NCBI RefSeq assembly: GCF_013368755.1
Contig: NC_049563.1
Coordinates: forward strand, 3,534,001 to 3,598,000
Source of the DNA: Talaromyces rugulosus
Lineage: Eukaryota; Ascomycota; Eurotiomycetes; Eurotiales; Trichocomaceae
Length of the DNA: 64,000 bases
Reading direction: 5' to 3'
The position numbers and the translations under genes were made by a program. Of this stretch, positions 33,101 through 47,213 are shown piece by piece (position 1 is the first letter of the stretch; the number at the start of each line of letters is the position of its first letter). Under the pieces are notes generated by a model. That model was given only the letters and a program-made list of their open reading frames with translations. It was not told the origin of the DNA and ran no database searches.

Positions 33101-36100
33101 AGTTATACCCCTACTAGTAAAGGCCTTAAAACAACAAATCAAGCTAATTACTACCCTATTTCTAGCCACTATCTATCACACAATCAAAAAATCTACATCA
33201 TAGACAAAGCCTAGCTAATAGACTAATCCTAATCTAACTAAGGAGTGCAAACAGACAATTAAGATCTATTGTTATCTACAGCATCAACATATATATATCC
33301 ACAACCCACTTAACTGATTACTGTATAAAGTAGCCTAGAATAAGAAGAAATGTACTATGAGCAAGGCTCTACATTAAAGGTACCGCAGATGTATCCAGTA
33401 AACTACTAAAGAAGGCCTCTAGGGCCTGTAGCGGTTAGCAAGATAGATATATATACGAATAGGCTTATATAAATTAGGAATTATTTTAATACTCTACAGC
33501 CTCAATAGCTAGTTAGCGGAAACTATTAAGGCTAAAATTACTCTATTCCAGGAGACCTTCTTTCTAATAATCCCAGTGGCTAACTTATCTAATATTCTAA
33601 ATACTATCTAAACTAGCTTAGCTTTCTTTAGATTAAGTTATATAAGATTGTGACTACAGTTTATATTATATCACTGGACAAGGCTCTTAGGGAGAATAGT
33701 ATTCCTAATAGTATATAGTATAAGGTAATTAGTGTATCTAAGGCCCTAAAGGCTCTATATGAGATCTTTAACACTTATATAGAAATAGGCTATAATTTAA
33801 TTCATTTCCAACACTTAATAACCGTCGTTCTCTATAAAGTTAAGGAAGACTGAGATTATTATATATCTAAAGCCTATTAATTAATAGCACTACTTAATAT
33901 ATTAGAAAAAATTTTGGAATTAATTATTGCTAAGCGTTTTAGCTATATAATTAAAACCCATAATCTGCTTCTCTTAATATATCTAGACAGCTGTAAGAGT
34001 GTCTCCACAGACTATACTATCTAGTTAGTTATTAAGTAGATTCAGGAAGTATAGAGCCAAGGCTAGCCAATAATATCAATACTTCTATTGGATATAGTAA
34101 AAATATATAATAATACTTATTATGATCAATTACTATATAATCTACACAAGAAGCAACTAGGGCACTTTGCCCTATAGATCCAGGCCTTTCTAGGCAAATG
34201 AACTATACAAATTTATATGTCTAAAGATATGTTGAAGTATATCTTAATCACTACTAATATCCCCTAGAAAAGCCTAATCTCGTTAATCTTTTACCTAATC
34301 TATAACATTAATCTATTAAGCGACTGCGCTAAACCTACTAAGGAAACTACTACCAGCAGCTAGATCAATAATATCAGTTTTTTAACTATAAGGGCCTTAG
34401 AGTAGACTAATATTTAGAGGCTTAACAGAGTCTATAGTAAAGCCAATAAGTAGACTAGAAAGCATGTTTCTATTTTTAATACCAAGAAATATAAATTAAT
34501 GCATTTTATCAATCTCTATAGCTCTATAGAGCCTCACTATACGCCAATCACCTTGTCTAATAGCATGGTTATTAACGCCTCTCACGAAGTAGAACGTTAT
34601 CTCAGTTTCTGATTAGACCTGAGTCTAACATTTAAAGCTCACCGCACCAAAGCGCTTGCTAAGGCCGGCATTAGTTTATATGCTCTACAAAGTCTTTTAG
34701 GCTCTATATAGGGGGTAGTACTAAGCTATATACACTGAATCTATCAAGTAATAATAATTCTATAGATACTCTATAGAGTAGTGGCCTAGTTTCAACTGGA
34801 TGTACTTATAAAAAAAAAGATTAATAAGATTATATAAGACTTCACAAAGATCTAATAGTGAGTAGCAGTATTTATTAGTAGAGCTTTCTATATAACTGCT
34901 GCCGCAGCGTTTAATATAGAATTGTATCTACTGCCTATAAGACTCCAAATGAAATAGCTAATCAAAGAGATCACTCTACAAATCTAAACCAGACCAACCT
35001 ATACTATGCTGACTTACCTTTAGGAACAACACTTAGAGACAGAAATCCGACTAGAGAGGTTTACCTCTATAGAGATGTATGTCTAGAAAAAAGGCGAATG
35101 CCTAGAAACTCTTCTAGAAGCTATAGAGAGCTAATAAGAGAGCTGATAGACATTCATCTAGATATTTTAGTAGTAGTCTCTAAAGGTAATTATAAAGAAG
35201 TAGAAGGAAGCCATTTATCTGTATAATATTATACTCTATAAACTTACTAATAAGCCGCTTATACTGTACACTAATAGTAATAGCTTCTAAAACCAAATCA
35301 TAGTATTAATAATAAATCTATAAGCTATAAAGCAAAGTACTAAATATCTTAGAACTAAAGGCACATTAATAGTATATGCTAAGGAAGCCTACAGCATCTA
35401 ATTTATACTAAAAGCAGTGCTGTACTATAAGGACCTACTAGATTGAGAAGCCTAAGTCAAACAAGTAGAGATGGTTATATTATCTAACAGTTAGGCCGCC
35501 TTTAAGACGCTTCTCAATCTCTGTATGGTCTTGGGGTAGATCTTCATTAAGGCCTACCAGCATCTGCTAGACAAATATACCAAAGAAGAAATCTTAATTA
35601 CCTTATAATGGATTCCCGCCTATATAGGTATCCTAGGGAACGAAACTACTAATAAAACCGCCAAGTAAGCAGCCTAGGTAGCTGTAAGACAGTCTAAAAC
35701 TGCTAATTAGCTTAGACCAGGCATAAGAGCTAATACTAATTAATAATACTGGCTTACTATAGTAGGTAAGCGCTGAATATACTAATCAGCCAAAGACGCT
35801 TAGAAAAAGGAGTGAAAGAAAGATAAGACTATAGTATCTATAAGGTATCTACTAAATGTATTTACTAAGAAAGCTCTATACTATTAAAAAGATCTTTATA
35901 AAGCTATAATATTAATCTTTATATAATTACGCACCTAAAAAGTAGCTCTGAACCACTATTTTTAGCAAATTAACTGTTAAGACTTATCTTTATATTTATA
36001 TAACTTTAGAGGACAGACCATACATTACATTATTATAGACTATCTGTAGTTTATTAAAGATAAAGACTATATGTTTAAAAGGATTTAAAGCGTCAAGCAC

Positions 36101-36699
36101 ATCACTAGATTCAATAAAATTATAAATAAAAAAAGTGCGGTAGTCGTTGTCGTGTAGTTTATAATTAATATAAACATTCTAGACCAGTTCTAGACTGTTA
36201 ATCTATAAGTAATTAATAATATAGAGTAAAAACAGATTAAGGCTGAAGCTAACTAACCAGGGCACTGAGCGTAGCTTAATATATAGGATAAATATATAAA
36301 TACTGGTACTCTAGGTCTATGTCAAGACTAGTAAAGACTAGTATATTATTTTAATCTAATCAAACAGTAGAGAACAAGGAAATAAAGTCTAGTAATTTAA
36401 AAGAGAAGTAGATAACTTGGAGAGATGTGCTGGTATAGATATAACTAGAATATAGCTACTACAGCGGGTGAGTGAATAGAAAATATATATATAGTATACT
36501 AGAAAGTAAGATTGAAAATAAGAATAGCAGTGAGTATAAAATTAAAATTATATTAAGAATAGCTATAGATATATAGCGAAGCAGGTCCTAATACAAAGAC
36601 TATAGTGAGTAAAGAAAGTAAGAGAAAGGAAGCTATAAAGGACCAATAAGATTATATTAATATTGATATTCTAGATTTTATTTATTTACATGGTTTACT

Positions 36700-36908
36700 G
36701 TGTTTAATAGCTTTATATTACTTTCCTTAGTATTTTATTTCTTAACGTTCTATTTCTGTGGTGCGTCTCCTGAGCTGCGCCATCAGTGGCTGTGCCACCT
36801 ATTATCCTCTGCCCTACTAGATTAGGGCCCCAACCCTGTATAGCAGCGATAGTCTAGAAGCTAGCTACATCAGGTTAATGAGATCTACTACTACTACTAC
36901 TACTACTA
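36700..36908 (+). repeat. LINE-2 3' end and (CTA)n tail
   Basis: The last about 150 bases before the tail are GC-normal and unmutated, in contrast with the RIP-scarred coding part. The tail is about seven CTA units. Confidence 0.7.
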
Positions 36909-39900
36909 CACTACCATAGCTGATAAAGAAGCCTTAATTAGAGAAATAATATTTCCTAATACCCCCCATAGCTCCCCTCCTAAAGAGCTGTTAAGTGGAC
37001 AGGCCTATATACTTATAATATCAGAGTGGATATATCAGGCCCTATTCAGCCAGAATATCAAAAAAGCTCTGGGGACTAATAGGCTCAATTTTAAAGTATA
37101 CTAGCTATTCTGGGTACTAGACTTGCCCTGAATTATAGAGATAGCTAAGCAGTGCTTTTAGCTTAGGATATACCTAAAGGCCTGGAAGACTGCTAAAGAT
37201 ATCTTACTTTAGAAGCCAGAGAAATCTGATTATATCTAGATAAAGATTTAGAGAATAATAAGCTTACTTAGCTATCTAGATAAAATTGTTAAGAAGCTAG
37301 CTACAGACTTTATAACAGACTGGTATAAGGCCTAGAAGGCTTTACACTCTAGATAAATAGGATGCAGGTAGGGCTGTAGAGCTATTAATATAATAGCCTG
37401 CCTTATGCAAATAATGTATAAAAGATAGACTTAAAAGCTTCTTATAAGTATTATCTTTATTAACATTATAGGGGCTTTCGACTATATTAATCTTTATAAA
37501 CTTAGTAAAGCTATGGAAGCTGCAGGTCTAGATAATAACTTTATAAGATAGACCTTATCCTTCTTTATAAATAGAAGGGTCAGCTTTATAATTAATAATT
37601 ATAAAGTCCCTAAATAGCCTATTAACTTAGAGCTACTCTAAGGCTTGTTAATCTCTTTAATTCTTTTTCTTATCTATATCCAGAGTGTGTTTTAGGCTAT
37701 GGAATAGCAGATACTAGAGATTAAGGCTCTATCCTATGCTAATGATATAGGCCTGATAGCCTAGGGAAGCTTAGTCTTTAAGATCTATAGGTAGCTAGAA
37801 GCAGCAGTAAAAGCTGTTATTGAGTAAAGACTAGTAAATAGCATTAAATTTAATTCTAAAAAGATAGAGGCTATTCTATTCTCTAGGACCATTAGCAGGG
37901 AATATAAAAATTAGATCTAGGAAGCTAAGGTACAGGTAGAAGATGTTTTAGTGGTATTCTCTCTAACAGTTATCTGGTGATTAGAGGTCTTATTAGATTT
38001 AAAGTTTATCTTTAAAGCTTATTATAAGTACTATCTGTAAAAAGGTTAAAATACTAAAAGATAAGTATAGGCACTATATAAAGCCTAGGGGCTTCCCTTA
38101 GGCCTAGTATAGTGAACCTAAAGGCCACTGTGTAGTCAGTGGCGCTTTATAGGACTAAGCTTTGGTAGTATAGACAAAAGAACTATTTAGAAGGATTGCA
38201 GGGTCTAATTAATAACTAGACCTAAGTAGTTATAGACATGCTGAAGTCTATCTTATTAAGATTGCTTATAAGAGAGGCAGCTTTAGAATCAGTAAAGACT
38301 CTATTAAATAGTAAACAGTAGTAATATATTCTAAGACTTCTAAAACTTTTCTAGAGATATCTAGTAGTAGAAATACTCTCTATAATATTTAGAGAGAGAG
38401 ACATCTATATACAGCCTAGAGAGCAGCTACTAAAAGACTAAATTTAGATAATATTAATCTGTTAAGATCTTTAGAAGCTAGATATAGACCTAATTTATAG
38501 GCTATAAAAGATCTTAATCACTAATCTTTTCTAAGACTTTGAGTGTATAATAGAGCCTAATAATAAATCTATACTATTAGATTTTAGAATAGATTTCTTT
38601 AAAACTACTATGTAATTAGCTTCAGACTTTTTAAATAAAATAAAAAATACTAATCTTTATTTAGATAATTCTAGGTTAAATAATTAATATATAGGTGCTA
38701 TAATAGCTTATAAGTTACTTATTAATCTTTAAAGATTATGTCTAGCTCTTTTAAGTATAGGCTTTAAAGTCTTTAATATAGAACTAATAGAAGTAATTAA
38801 AGCCCTAAAGTAAATACTAATAAAGAATCTTAAAGGGCTAATTAAGATATTTCTTAATACTTAAGCTACTATAAACAGGCTTTAGTATATCTAATTAGGC
38901 CTTAACTAAGCCCTGGCGCTACAGGCACATGATCTAGCTAAAGAACTATAAGCCACCAGCTATAGAATTATTATATACTGGGTGCCAGGCTATAAGAAGG
39001 TCCTAGGTAACAAAGAGGCTAATAAAACTGTTAAGAAAGCTGTGGAGAAACTCTAAACAGGTAAATACTTGGGTATCTCACTAGTATATGCTCAACAGGC
39101 CTGTACTGAAGCTTATAGAACTATTAGGACTAACTAGCTTACTATAAAGTTTATAAAGTGTGTTTAGTAGGTAAGCCAGGTCTATTATTCCTTTTAGGGA
39201 TAGAAGCTTAACTTAATGTTAGTAAATATTTCTAAGTATCTAGCGCGGTGATATTACTAGTTTAAGACTAGCTATACACTAATTAGGGCCTATTTATACC
39301 AAATTAAGGCTTAAGATTTTCCTAACTGCTTAGGATGCTTTAAAAGGACTGAAATAGTAAAACATCTTTTTACAAGCTATTAATAATGATATTATCAACA
39401 GGAAAAACTATATGCTGGCTTGGCTAAAGTAAGAGTAGAGACTCTACAGGATAAAAAACAGTGCCCTAAAGTATACTTATTCTAAGACCTAAAAGCTACT
39501 ATAACACTACTAGTATTTATAAAAGCTATTAAAGAGTAAAAAAATAACTAACAAGCCTAAGAATAGGCCTATAAAATTAATAATTAGAGTATTAAAGCCC
39601 TAGATAAGAGGAAATAAGAGAGAAAAAGATAGCAGATAGAGATAGCCCACTATTATAGGCAACGCCTAAACATTAATGACTATAAAGAGGAGATAATAGT
39701 TACTACTCACTATAAGCCTCTAAATTATCCTATGTATATAAGCGATATAGGGTAAAGAAAGTACAAGATACCTTAAAAGCCTAGATCTAATAGGGATAGA
39801 GACACTGGCTTATAGGGGACAACCCCTATAAGCAGGCCTAATCCACACGAATCACTGTCTGTCATAGCCTAGGGCTCGGTATAGACGTTAAATTTGATTA

Positions 39901-40417
39901 AATAATAATAATAATATTATAATAAACTAAATCTACTTAGTAGTTAGTAACTAAATTCTAATAGATAATAATACCACTATATTATAATAATACTATTTAA
40001 ATTATAATCTTTGAAAATATATTTAAGAAAGAAGTCTAAACAGAATTTATTAAACTTAACTAATCTAATAATATTAATAGATTCATTAAGATAGCAGTTA
40101 AAATTAATAACAAACTGTTTAAGATTAAATAGAAATAATAGAAGTTTCAGAGATAAAAGAAAGTTAAAAAATTCTTTTAGTATACCAATATATCAGCAAA
40201 GCAAGAAATCTAATATAATAAGAATAATAATATTAAAATATAGCTTAATAACGTGATTAATAAAAAAGAAATAGCTAAGCACAAAGAAAATAAAGCTTAT
40301 TATAAATATGGATAAAAAGAATACTTTATATAATAGTACTAATCAGGATAAAATAAATAAAACAGTAATATTAGCCCTTAGAAAATAATAACAGTCTATT
40401 AATAAATTATAGCCTCT

Positions 40418-41948
40418 CGCCGGGAAAATCAAAAATCAACCTTTTGAAATTCAACGCCATTTGACGGTGTCCAGGGCCTCGCTATGGCCTAAGGACTCCC
40501 CAATATCAACAACATCCCCCTAGACCCAGGGAGGCAGGCGCTAAGCCTGGTGAACCCTAAGAATACCCATATAGGCATCCCAGCGGGAGCAGCACCGTCA
40601 GCGCCCTCTAAGGCTAATATAATAGTCTTCCAGAGTAAAAACTTCATGCCTAGCCTAGAAATTGAACTTAGAGAGCTGTTCCCTTTCCTAGATAGTACAC
40701 AACACCCCCAGGAAGCCTCTAAAGCTCTAAAAAAGAAATAATAAGATTATAGTCCTAATAGAACATATAAAGCTTCTATAAAGATTCTAATCAGTCTAGT
40801 CTATAAGGATATAGAACAGACCTTAATAGACTACTTTATAAACAATAATAGCATATTATATATAAAAATAGCTATTATAAAGACCTATATAGCTTCTCTA
40901 GTAAAGACTATAGAGCAGTATCTTATAAATTAATTATATACTTTAGAGTACTGTTTTTCAACTTTAGAAGCTTAATAGACTTCTTTAAATATCTTAAATT
41001 ACCCCCTAAAGCCTTTATTATTAAAAGATAATCACCAAGGCCTATAACAGCCTCTGCCACCTTAAGAAACGATATTTATAGAAATTATCTATAGCCTTTA
41101 AGCTAATCTAAATAAAACTATTAAGTCTATAAAACTATATAAAGCTTTATCCCTAATATCAAAACTACTTCTTATAAAGCCCACAACAGGTCTTTAGTAA
41201 ACTAATATAATAGCTAGTAATATCTAAAAGTAGAAAATTATTACTAAAAAGTAGACTTATATCCTAAATCAGCTCTTTAAAGTCTAAATAGACCCAGAAA
41301 ACCTAAAGCTTATTTATAGAAATAATAAAAAAAACCATAGACTTATATTTAAATATAAAAACAGCTATACTACCTTTAAAAAGTCTAAAACTAATATTAT
41401 CTTACAGCTTAACTACTATCTAGTCTAGATAGGCTTTTTAAGCTTTACCAAAATAATAGATGCTAATTATACTAAATTAAAAACTATCTCTACTTTATTA
41501 GATTAAAGAAATATTATAGACTTATTTCTACTAATCTATAAAGATCTACTAGTAGCTGCTTATTATTAGATTAACCCTATAGTCATCTTAGTAGAAGTAG
41601 ACCAGTAGTGGCATAAAATTAAAATATATATAGCATTAATGGCCTGCTATAATGCTTTAAAGCTTAGTTTAGCTAGGGAAAAAATTAAATTAAAGGGCAT
41701 ATACATCCTAATAAGAAATCTTACCTAGATTAAGCCTATAATAGCTATCTAAGCTAATAAGCAGCGTTTCTTCATTATTATTATAATAATAAAAGGTCTA
41801 GATAACACCTATAGACTACTTACCTAGGGTATATACTTTAAAGATAATAAATACTCTACTAGTCTTTATTATAAAATAGATAAAGATACTATTTATATTT
41901 AATACTATAATATTAGCTACTAAACTTATAGAGGCTGTGATACCTAGC
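40418..41948 (+). mobile_element. LINE-1 copy E, 5' part only
   Basis: Begins with the family 5' end CGCCGGGAAAATCAAAAATC. It keeps ORF1 (start about 40461) with a stop-free 63-codon piece at 40550-40741, and breaks off at 41948 in the C-terminal part of ORF1, where a foreign TGTGAGGCC sequence starts. No 3' half of this copy was found in the window. Confidence 0.8.
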
Positions 41949-42285
41949 TGTGAGGCCGTGAGACCTTCGGGATGCACCAGATGCTGCACCTCGCTACACT
42001 AGCTTTATAGAGGGTTGTCAAGCCACTAATAAAGTGGTATATATATTCTGACCTTCATATAAAGATTATTAAAGGTTAGTAATTAGTTTGATTATCTAAT
42101 AAACTATAGCTTTATTATTAAATTTAATTTTTATTTATTTTCTATATAATATTTTCATATTTTGATTACTTTTTACTTTTGGGAAGAAGGCTAGTAAGTG
42201 TTAGAATTATAGTTATTACTAAGAGTATCTTTATTTTTATTAATATTATTAAATATTCTGTATTGATAATAGAAATCTAATTTAG
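41949..42285 (+). repeat. Possible LTR fragment of an unidentified element
   Basis: Starts abruptly at TGTGAGGCCGTGAGACC within LINE-1 copy E. The first about 90 bases are GC-rich and unmutated, the rest AT-rich. A TG start after CTAGC would fit an LTR insertion, but no second copy, CA end or target duplication is visible here, so the class is open. Confidence 0.35.
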
Positions 42286-45200
42286 TATATTAGAAATATT
42301 ATTATTATTATTATTATTTAATCAAATTTAACGTCTATACCGAGCCCTAGGCTATGACAGACAGCGATTTGTGTGGATTAGGTCTGTTTATAGGGGTTGC
42401 CCTCTATAAGCTAGTGCCTCTACTCTTATTAGATCTAGGCTTTTAAAATATCTTATATTTTTCTTATCCTATGCTGCTTATATACATAGGATAATTCAGA
42501 GGCTTATAGTAAGTAGTAATTATTATCCCCTTCTTATAGCTACTAATATTTAGATATTATTTATAATAATAGGCTATCTCTGTCTACTATTTTTCCTTCT
42601 CTTGCTTTCCCTCATCCAGGGCCTTAATACCCTAATTATTAGTCTTATAGGTCTATTTCTAGGCCTATTAGTTATTTTTTCGCTTTCTAATAGCTTTTAT
42701 AAACACCAGCAACGCTATAATAGTCTTTAGATCTTGGAATAAGCATACTTTAGGGCACTGCTCGCTATCTTATAGGGTCTTTATCCTTATTTTAGTCAAG
42801 CTAGCATATAGTTTTTCTTATTAATAGCACCACTATTGACAGTTTATAAAAAGATATTTTACTATCTTAATCCCTCTAGAGCACCCCAAACAATTAGAGA
42901 AGTCTTAGGCCTTGATTTAATATAGATAGACTCTAATTAGAATATGGCTAGTCTTAAATTAATAATATCACTGTACTAGGTACTTAGAGATATTTACTAC
43001 TATTAGATTAAACTTCTATCCCCAGAGAGATTGATAGATCTAGTCTATTTATTAGATATATTTTACAAGCTTTATAGTAAGCTAGTTAGCCTTAATAATA
43101 TTATAAGTCTTAATATATACCCGCCAGGCATAGATTAGTAAAATATCTAAATACTTGTCTATACAGAGCCTCTTTACAGCTTTTTTAGTAATTTTATCAG
43201 TCTTCTTATTGTTTGGAACCTCTTTATAGCCTGGCACCCAGCATATAATAATCCTACGGCTAGTGGCCTATAGTTCCCTAGCTGAATTATATATCCACAG
43301 TACTAAGGCTTGCCCTAGACTAGACTAGATATACTAAAACCTGCTTATAGCGGTCTAGATATCTAAAAATATTTTAATTAGTCTTATAAGATTCTTTACC
43401 AGCGTCTATTTTAAAGCTTTAACTACTCTTATTAGTTCTATATTAAAGACTTTAAAGTCTATATCTAGAAAAACTAAATATAACCTTTAGAGACTAATAA
43501 ATAGTTTCTAAGCTATTACAGTATCTATATATTGATTATCTAATTTAGAACTATCTAAATAAAGATTAATATTCTTTATCCTATTTAAAGAGTCTAAGAC
43601 TAATTATATAGTAATTTTAGAAAAATCTATTTTAAAATTTAGTGATATAAACTTATTACTAGGCTTTATTATATATTTAAAACTTTAAGAAAAATCAGCA
43701 GTTAAGATCTTTTATAGTCTATAGGCTAGGTTTATACCCAGCTTCTAAGGGCTTTAATAGGTTAATATTATCTAAGCTTAGTCTTTTAGTGACTGTTTTT
43801 TAGATTATATATAGATATCTCCCTTTTTAAGTATTATAGAGAGTATTTCTGCTACTAGATATTCTTAAAGAAGTCCTAGAAGTCTTAAAGTATATTATTG
43901 CTATTTATTATCTAATAAGGTCTTTACTGGTTCTAGAGCTGTCTTTTTTATAAATAATCTTAATAGAGTAGACTTTAATATATCTATAACTATCTAGACC
44001 TAGTTATTAATTAGGCTTTATAATCCTTTTAAGTAGTTTTTTTATTTATACTACTAAAGTTTAGCTCTATAAAGCGCTACTGACTGTATAGTAGTCTTTT
44101 AGATTTATTATATTAGGTCTAGAAAAAGTCTCTAAACCTTATATAGTACCCGCACTTATTTTTTAATATTTTAATCTTTTTATAGATAATACTTATAGTA
44201 AGCTTTAAAGGTAAGCTTTAGATCTAGTAAAACCTCTAATTATTAAATAACTATTAGAAAGAATATTACTAAAGTATCTTCTACCTATACTCTAGCTTCT
44301 TAAATCTGATTTTTATATTTCCTGTTAGTGGCTTTAGAGAATAAGATGGCTTCTATTTTTTTAGGGTTGAATTTAATACTATTTACTAGTCTCTACTTAA
44401 TAGCAGCTTTTACCGCTGTTTCTAGCTATCTATAGATTTCAGAGACCAAGCTTCCCTAGGCTACTAGGCCTATATTATCAATATAAAATAAAGCTTTAAT
44501 CTCTAGCACCTGCTATTCTATAGTCTAAAACATATCCTGGATATAGATAAGAAAAAAGATTAAAAAGATTAATAAGCTCTAAAATAGCTTTAAGTTAATA
44601 AGCTGTTTAAAGGCTTTATAACTATTAATTATAAGACTAACTCTTCTATTTATAAAGAAGAATAAAGTCTATCTTATAAAGTTATTATCTAGGCCTATAG
44701 CTTCTATAGTCTTACTAAGCTTATAAGAATTAATATAGTTAAAGGCCTTTATAATATTAATAAAGATAGTATTTATAAGAAATTTTTAAGTCTATCTCTT
44801 ATATACTATTTATATAAGATAGACTATTATATTAATAGCTTTACAGTTCTACTTATATTCTATTTATTTAGAGTATAAAGCTTTCTAGGCCTTATATCAG
44901 TCTGTTATAAGACTTATAGCTAGCTTTTTAATAATCTTGCTTAGGCAGCTAAATAAGCTTATTATTTTTTAGATTTTTATCTAGGTGTAATTAGGCTTCT
45001 TTGGTTTTTAAAGTAGAATGCTTTTAACAGTCTTTTAGGCCTTTAGATATACCTTAAACTAAAAATATTGTTTAGCTATCTCTATAATTTAAGGTAAGTC
45101 TAGTGCCTAGAGTAGCTGATATATTTTAAAATTAAGTCTATTGGCTTTTAGAGTTTTTTTAATACTTTGGCTGAATAGAGTCTGATGTATCTACTTTAGT

Positions 45201-47213
45201 GTTATAAATATATAGGCCTATCTATCTAGCAGCTCTCTAGGAGGGGAGCTATAGAAGGTGTTAGGAAATGTTGTTTCTTTAATTAGAGCTTCTTTATTGG
45301 CTATAATAATAGTAGAGGAAGCTTTTAGATCTAGGCTTTAGAGTACTGAGATGATGGGATTAGTCTATGGTTTAGTGTACTGTAGGGCTATCTAATATCT
45401 ATTAAAATCTTTTAGAGAAGGCTTTTCCAGGCTATCTCTAGGATTTTTAGAAAAAAAGTTCTTAGTAGGGTTAGAATCTTTTTTCTATTCTTCTTTCTCT
45501 CTAGGATCTTCCTTAATAAGAAAAGCCTCTCAGCAGGTTCTTTTAGCCATCTTTATTTTATAGTAATAAGCAGTTCTTACAGTTTTGAATTTGGTGTTAA
45601 TATAGATATAAGCTTATCACTGCTTGCGGGCTATAGTCTATAAACTCTAAGCTTACTGTAGCTCTAGCTTCTATTATTATTTAGAGTATATATAAAGCTG
45701 TACTACTTTAGCATATCTATCAAGTATACTGGTTAGGGTATTCTATACTTAATTGGCCTTTCTAGCAAGGTTTTCCTTAGTATATTAATTATTAAGAGGG
45801 GGATAGTCTATAGCCTTTAAGGCCTAAGCTGCTGTGGCTAGTTTTAGAGCTTCCTTATTTATCTACAGAGCTTTTATCTACTATCTAGTAATCTCCTTAG
45901 AGATTTCTTCTAGGAAAGGTTTTTTTAAGACTTTTTAGATTAAGACGATAAGCTTATGATTAGATGTTATAGATTTATCTTTATCTATCTTCTAGGCTTG
46001 CAAAGGCCCTAGGGCTGGTGAGGATAATACTAAATCAATAATTAATACTTTCTTAGTCTTTTTATAGCGTATAGCCTCCCTTAATAGATTATTAATATAT
46101 AGTAAATACCACTTTATAAACTGTTCCAAAGGCTTAATATTAACCTAGCCTTTAGCTAGTAGATTCTATAAAGGGCTATAGATATTGAAATCACCTACTA
46201 ATAAATATCTATCTACTATAAACAGATCCTAGTCTGTGTTCTTAATAGCCTAGTATTATCTAGAAAAAGCTTCTTACTACTAGTAACTGGTCTTAATTTA
46301 TATATCATAGCAGTTAATTATTCTAATACATTAGGGAGTATATCTGTTAATTATTAGTGTTTTCTATATATTTAGGGTCTGTAAATAGAGATAGTTTACT
46401 AAATTAGTATAGTTCTCGATCTTAACTACTTCTATAAAGTCTTTATAGATAGCTATAAGTATTTATTAATCTTATTTCTTTTCCTTTAGCTAGTATAGTA
46501 GATAGCCTGGATAGAAAAAGTTATAGACAATATAAGGCTTTTATAGATATATAATATTTATTTACCGCTCTATCTCCACTTCTAGAGCCTTTAAGGTTGC
46601 AGAGTAGGTACAGCTGCAATTATATTAAATAATCAATATTAATAGGGACTGTAGCTCCAGGCATTGATGTTAGATATAGAGATAAATATAATAGGGATAA
46701 TGTCCTTAGAATATCTTCTATAGCATCATCAATCTCCTTAAGCTCTAGGGCTTAGAGGGTGTTCTAGATAGTAGTTAAAGGAAAAACCTCCTTAGTAACA
46801 CCTTCCCATTCAGTCTATTTAGAGAAAGAAAGGGGCATAATAATCTTTATACCAGGAAAACGCTTATAAAATTATTGGTAGATTTCCCAAAGCTTAAAAT
46901 ATCCTAGAAAATTAGCCTAGTACTTCTTTTTATAGTTGCCATATTTAGTGGGTATATACAGATATAGATAGCCTATTTAGACCTTATAGTTTAGTATATT
47001 ATAGATGTACTTTTAGGCTTTATAGATACTAATATACATAATATAGAGTAGTAGTTAGGTGTTATAGTCTCTATAAGTTTAATAGCTAATACTATAGTAT
47101 TAGGTACAAACAGTATCTTTATCTATTTTGTGATAAAGACTGATAGGATGCTTATTACCTCTAAAGTATATATCCTAGATAAGTAGCCTATAGATATTAT
47201 CTAGACCTTCTAC
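42286..47213 (-). mobile_element. LINE-1 copy F, 5'-truncated
   Basis: About 4.9 kb on the minus strand, (TAA)n tail at the left (about 42298-42318). It contains the 3' end, RNase H, reverse transcriptase and endonuclease regions and stops in the C-terminal part of ORF1 at 47213, directly abutting the tail of copy G. More strongly RIP-mutated than G: in aligned parts TAG/TAA/TTA replace CAG/CAA/TCA. Confidence 0.85.

Larger units (their letters stand above)
29963..36908 (+). mobile_element. LINE-2: complete second non-LTR retrotransposon
   Basis: 6,946 bp inserted in LINE-1 copy B, bounded by the 14-bp duplication CACTACCATAGCTG (29949-29962 and 36909-36922) and ending in a (CTA)n tail at about 36886-36908. 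ORF1 (about 30150-32290) ends in CCHC knuckles starting at 31159 (C-x2-C-x4-H-x4-C, then C-R-I-C-like). ORF2 has an endonuclease with GDLNTYHSTWG at 32745-32790, a reverse transcriptase from about 33780 (ALLNILEKILELIIAKRFSYI) to an F-I-N-N-I-S box (FVDD type) near 34365, and RNase H (LYTNSNS at 35264, PAYIGILGNETTNKTAK at 35609-35660). RIP stops throughout. The fold order places it in the Tad/I group, as for LINE-1, but the sequence and tail differ. Confidence 0.9.
19685..39916 (+). mobile_element. LINE-1 copy B, full length, nested into twice
   Basis: A Tad/I-type non-LTR retrotransposon, plus strand, with 13-bp duplication TTATAATAAACTA (19672-19684 and 39917-39929) and a (TAA)n tail. It is split by Gy-B (20981-27970) and by LINE-2 (29963-36908). 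Without them and their duplications it is about 6.28 kb, matching copy G. ORF1 starts at about 19721 (MPFDGVQGL). ORF2 has an endonuclease at about 28660-29480, a reverse transcriptase with YANDIGLIA (YADD box) at 37731-37770, RNase H (PGYKKVLGNKEANK) at about 38975-39040 and a terminal Cys motif near 39329. RIP stops are found throughout. Confidence 0.9.
18959..40417 (+). pseudogene. Gy-B' gag region, cut by LINE insertions
   Basis: The 5' leader and gag of a Gy-B-family element survive in three pieces: 18959-19285, 19645-19671 and 39930-40417. They are joined when LINE-1 copies A and B and their target duplications are removed. The last piece ends in a decayed CCHC knuckle at 40298-40339, read as Y-Y-K-Y-G-x-K-E-Y-F-I-x-x-Y, where each Tyr is one CpA-to-TpA step from the expected Cys or His. 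No pol follows at 40418; LINE-1 copy E begins there. Confidence 0.65.
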
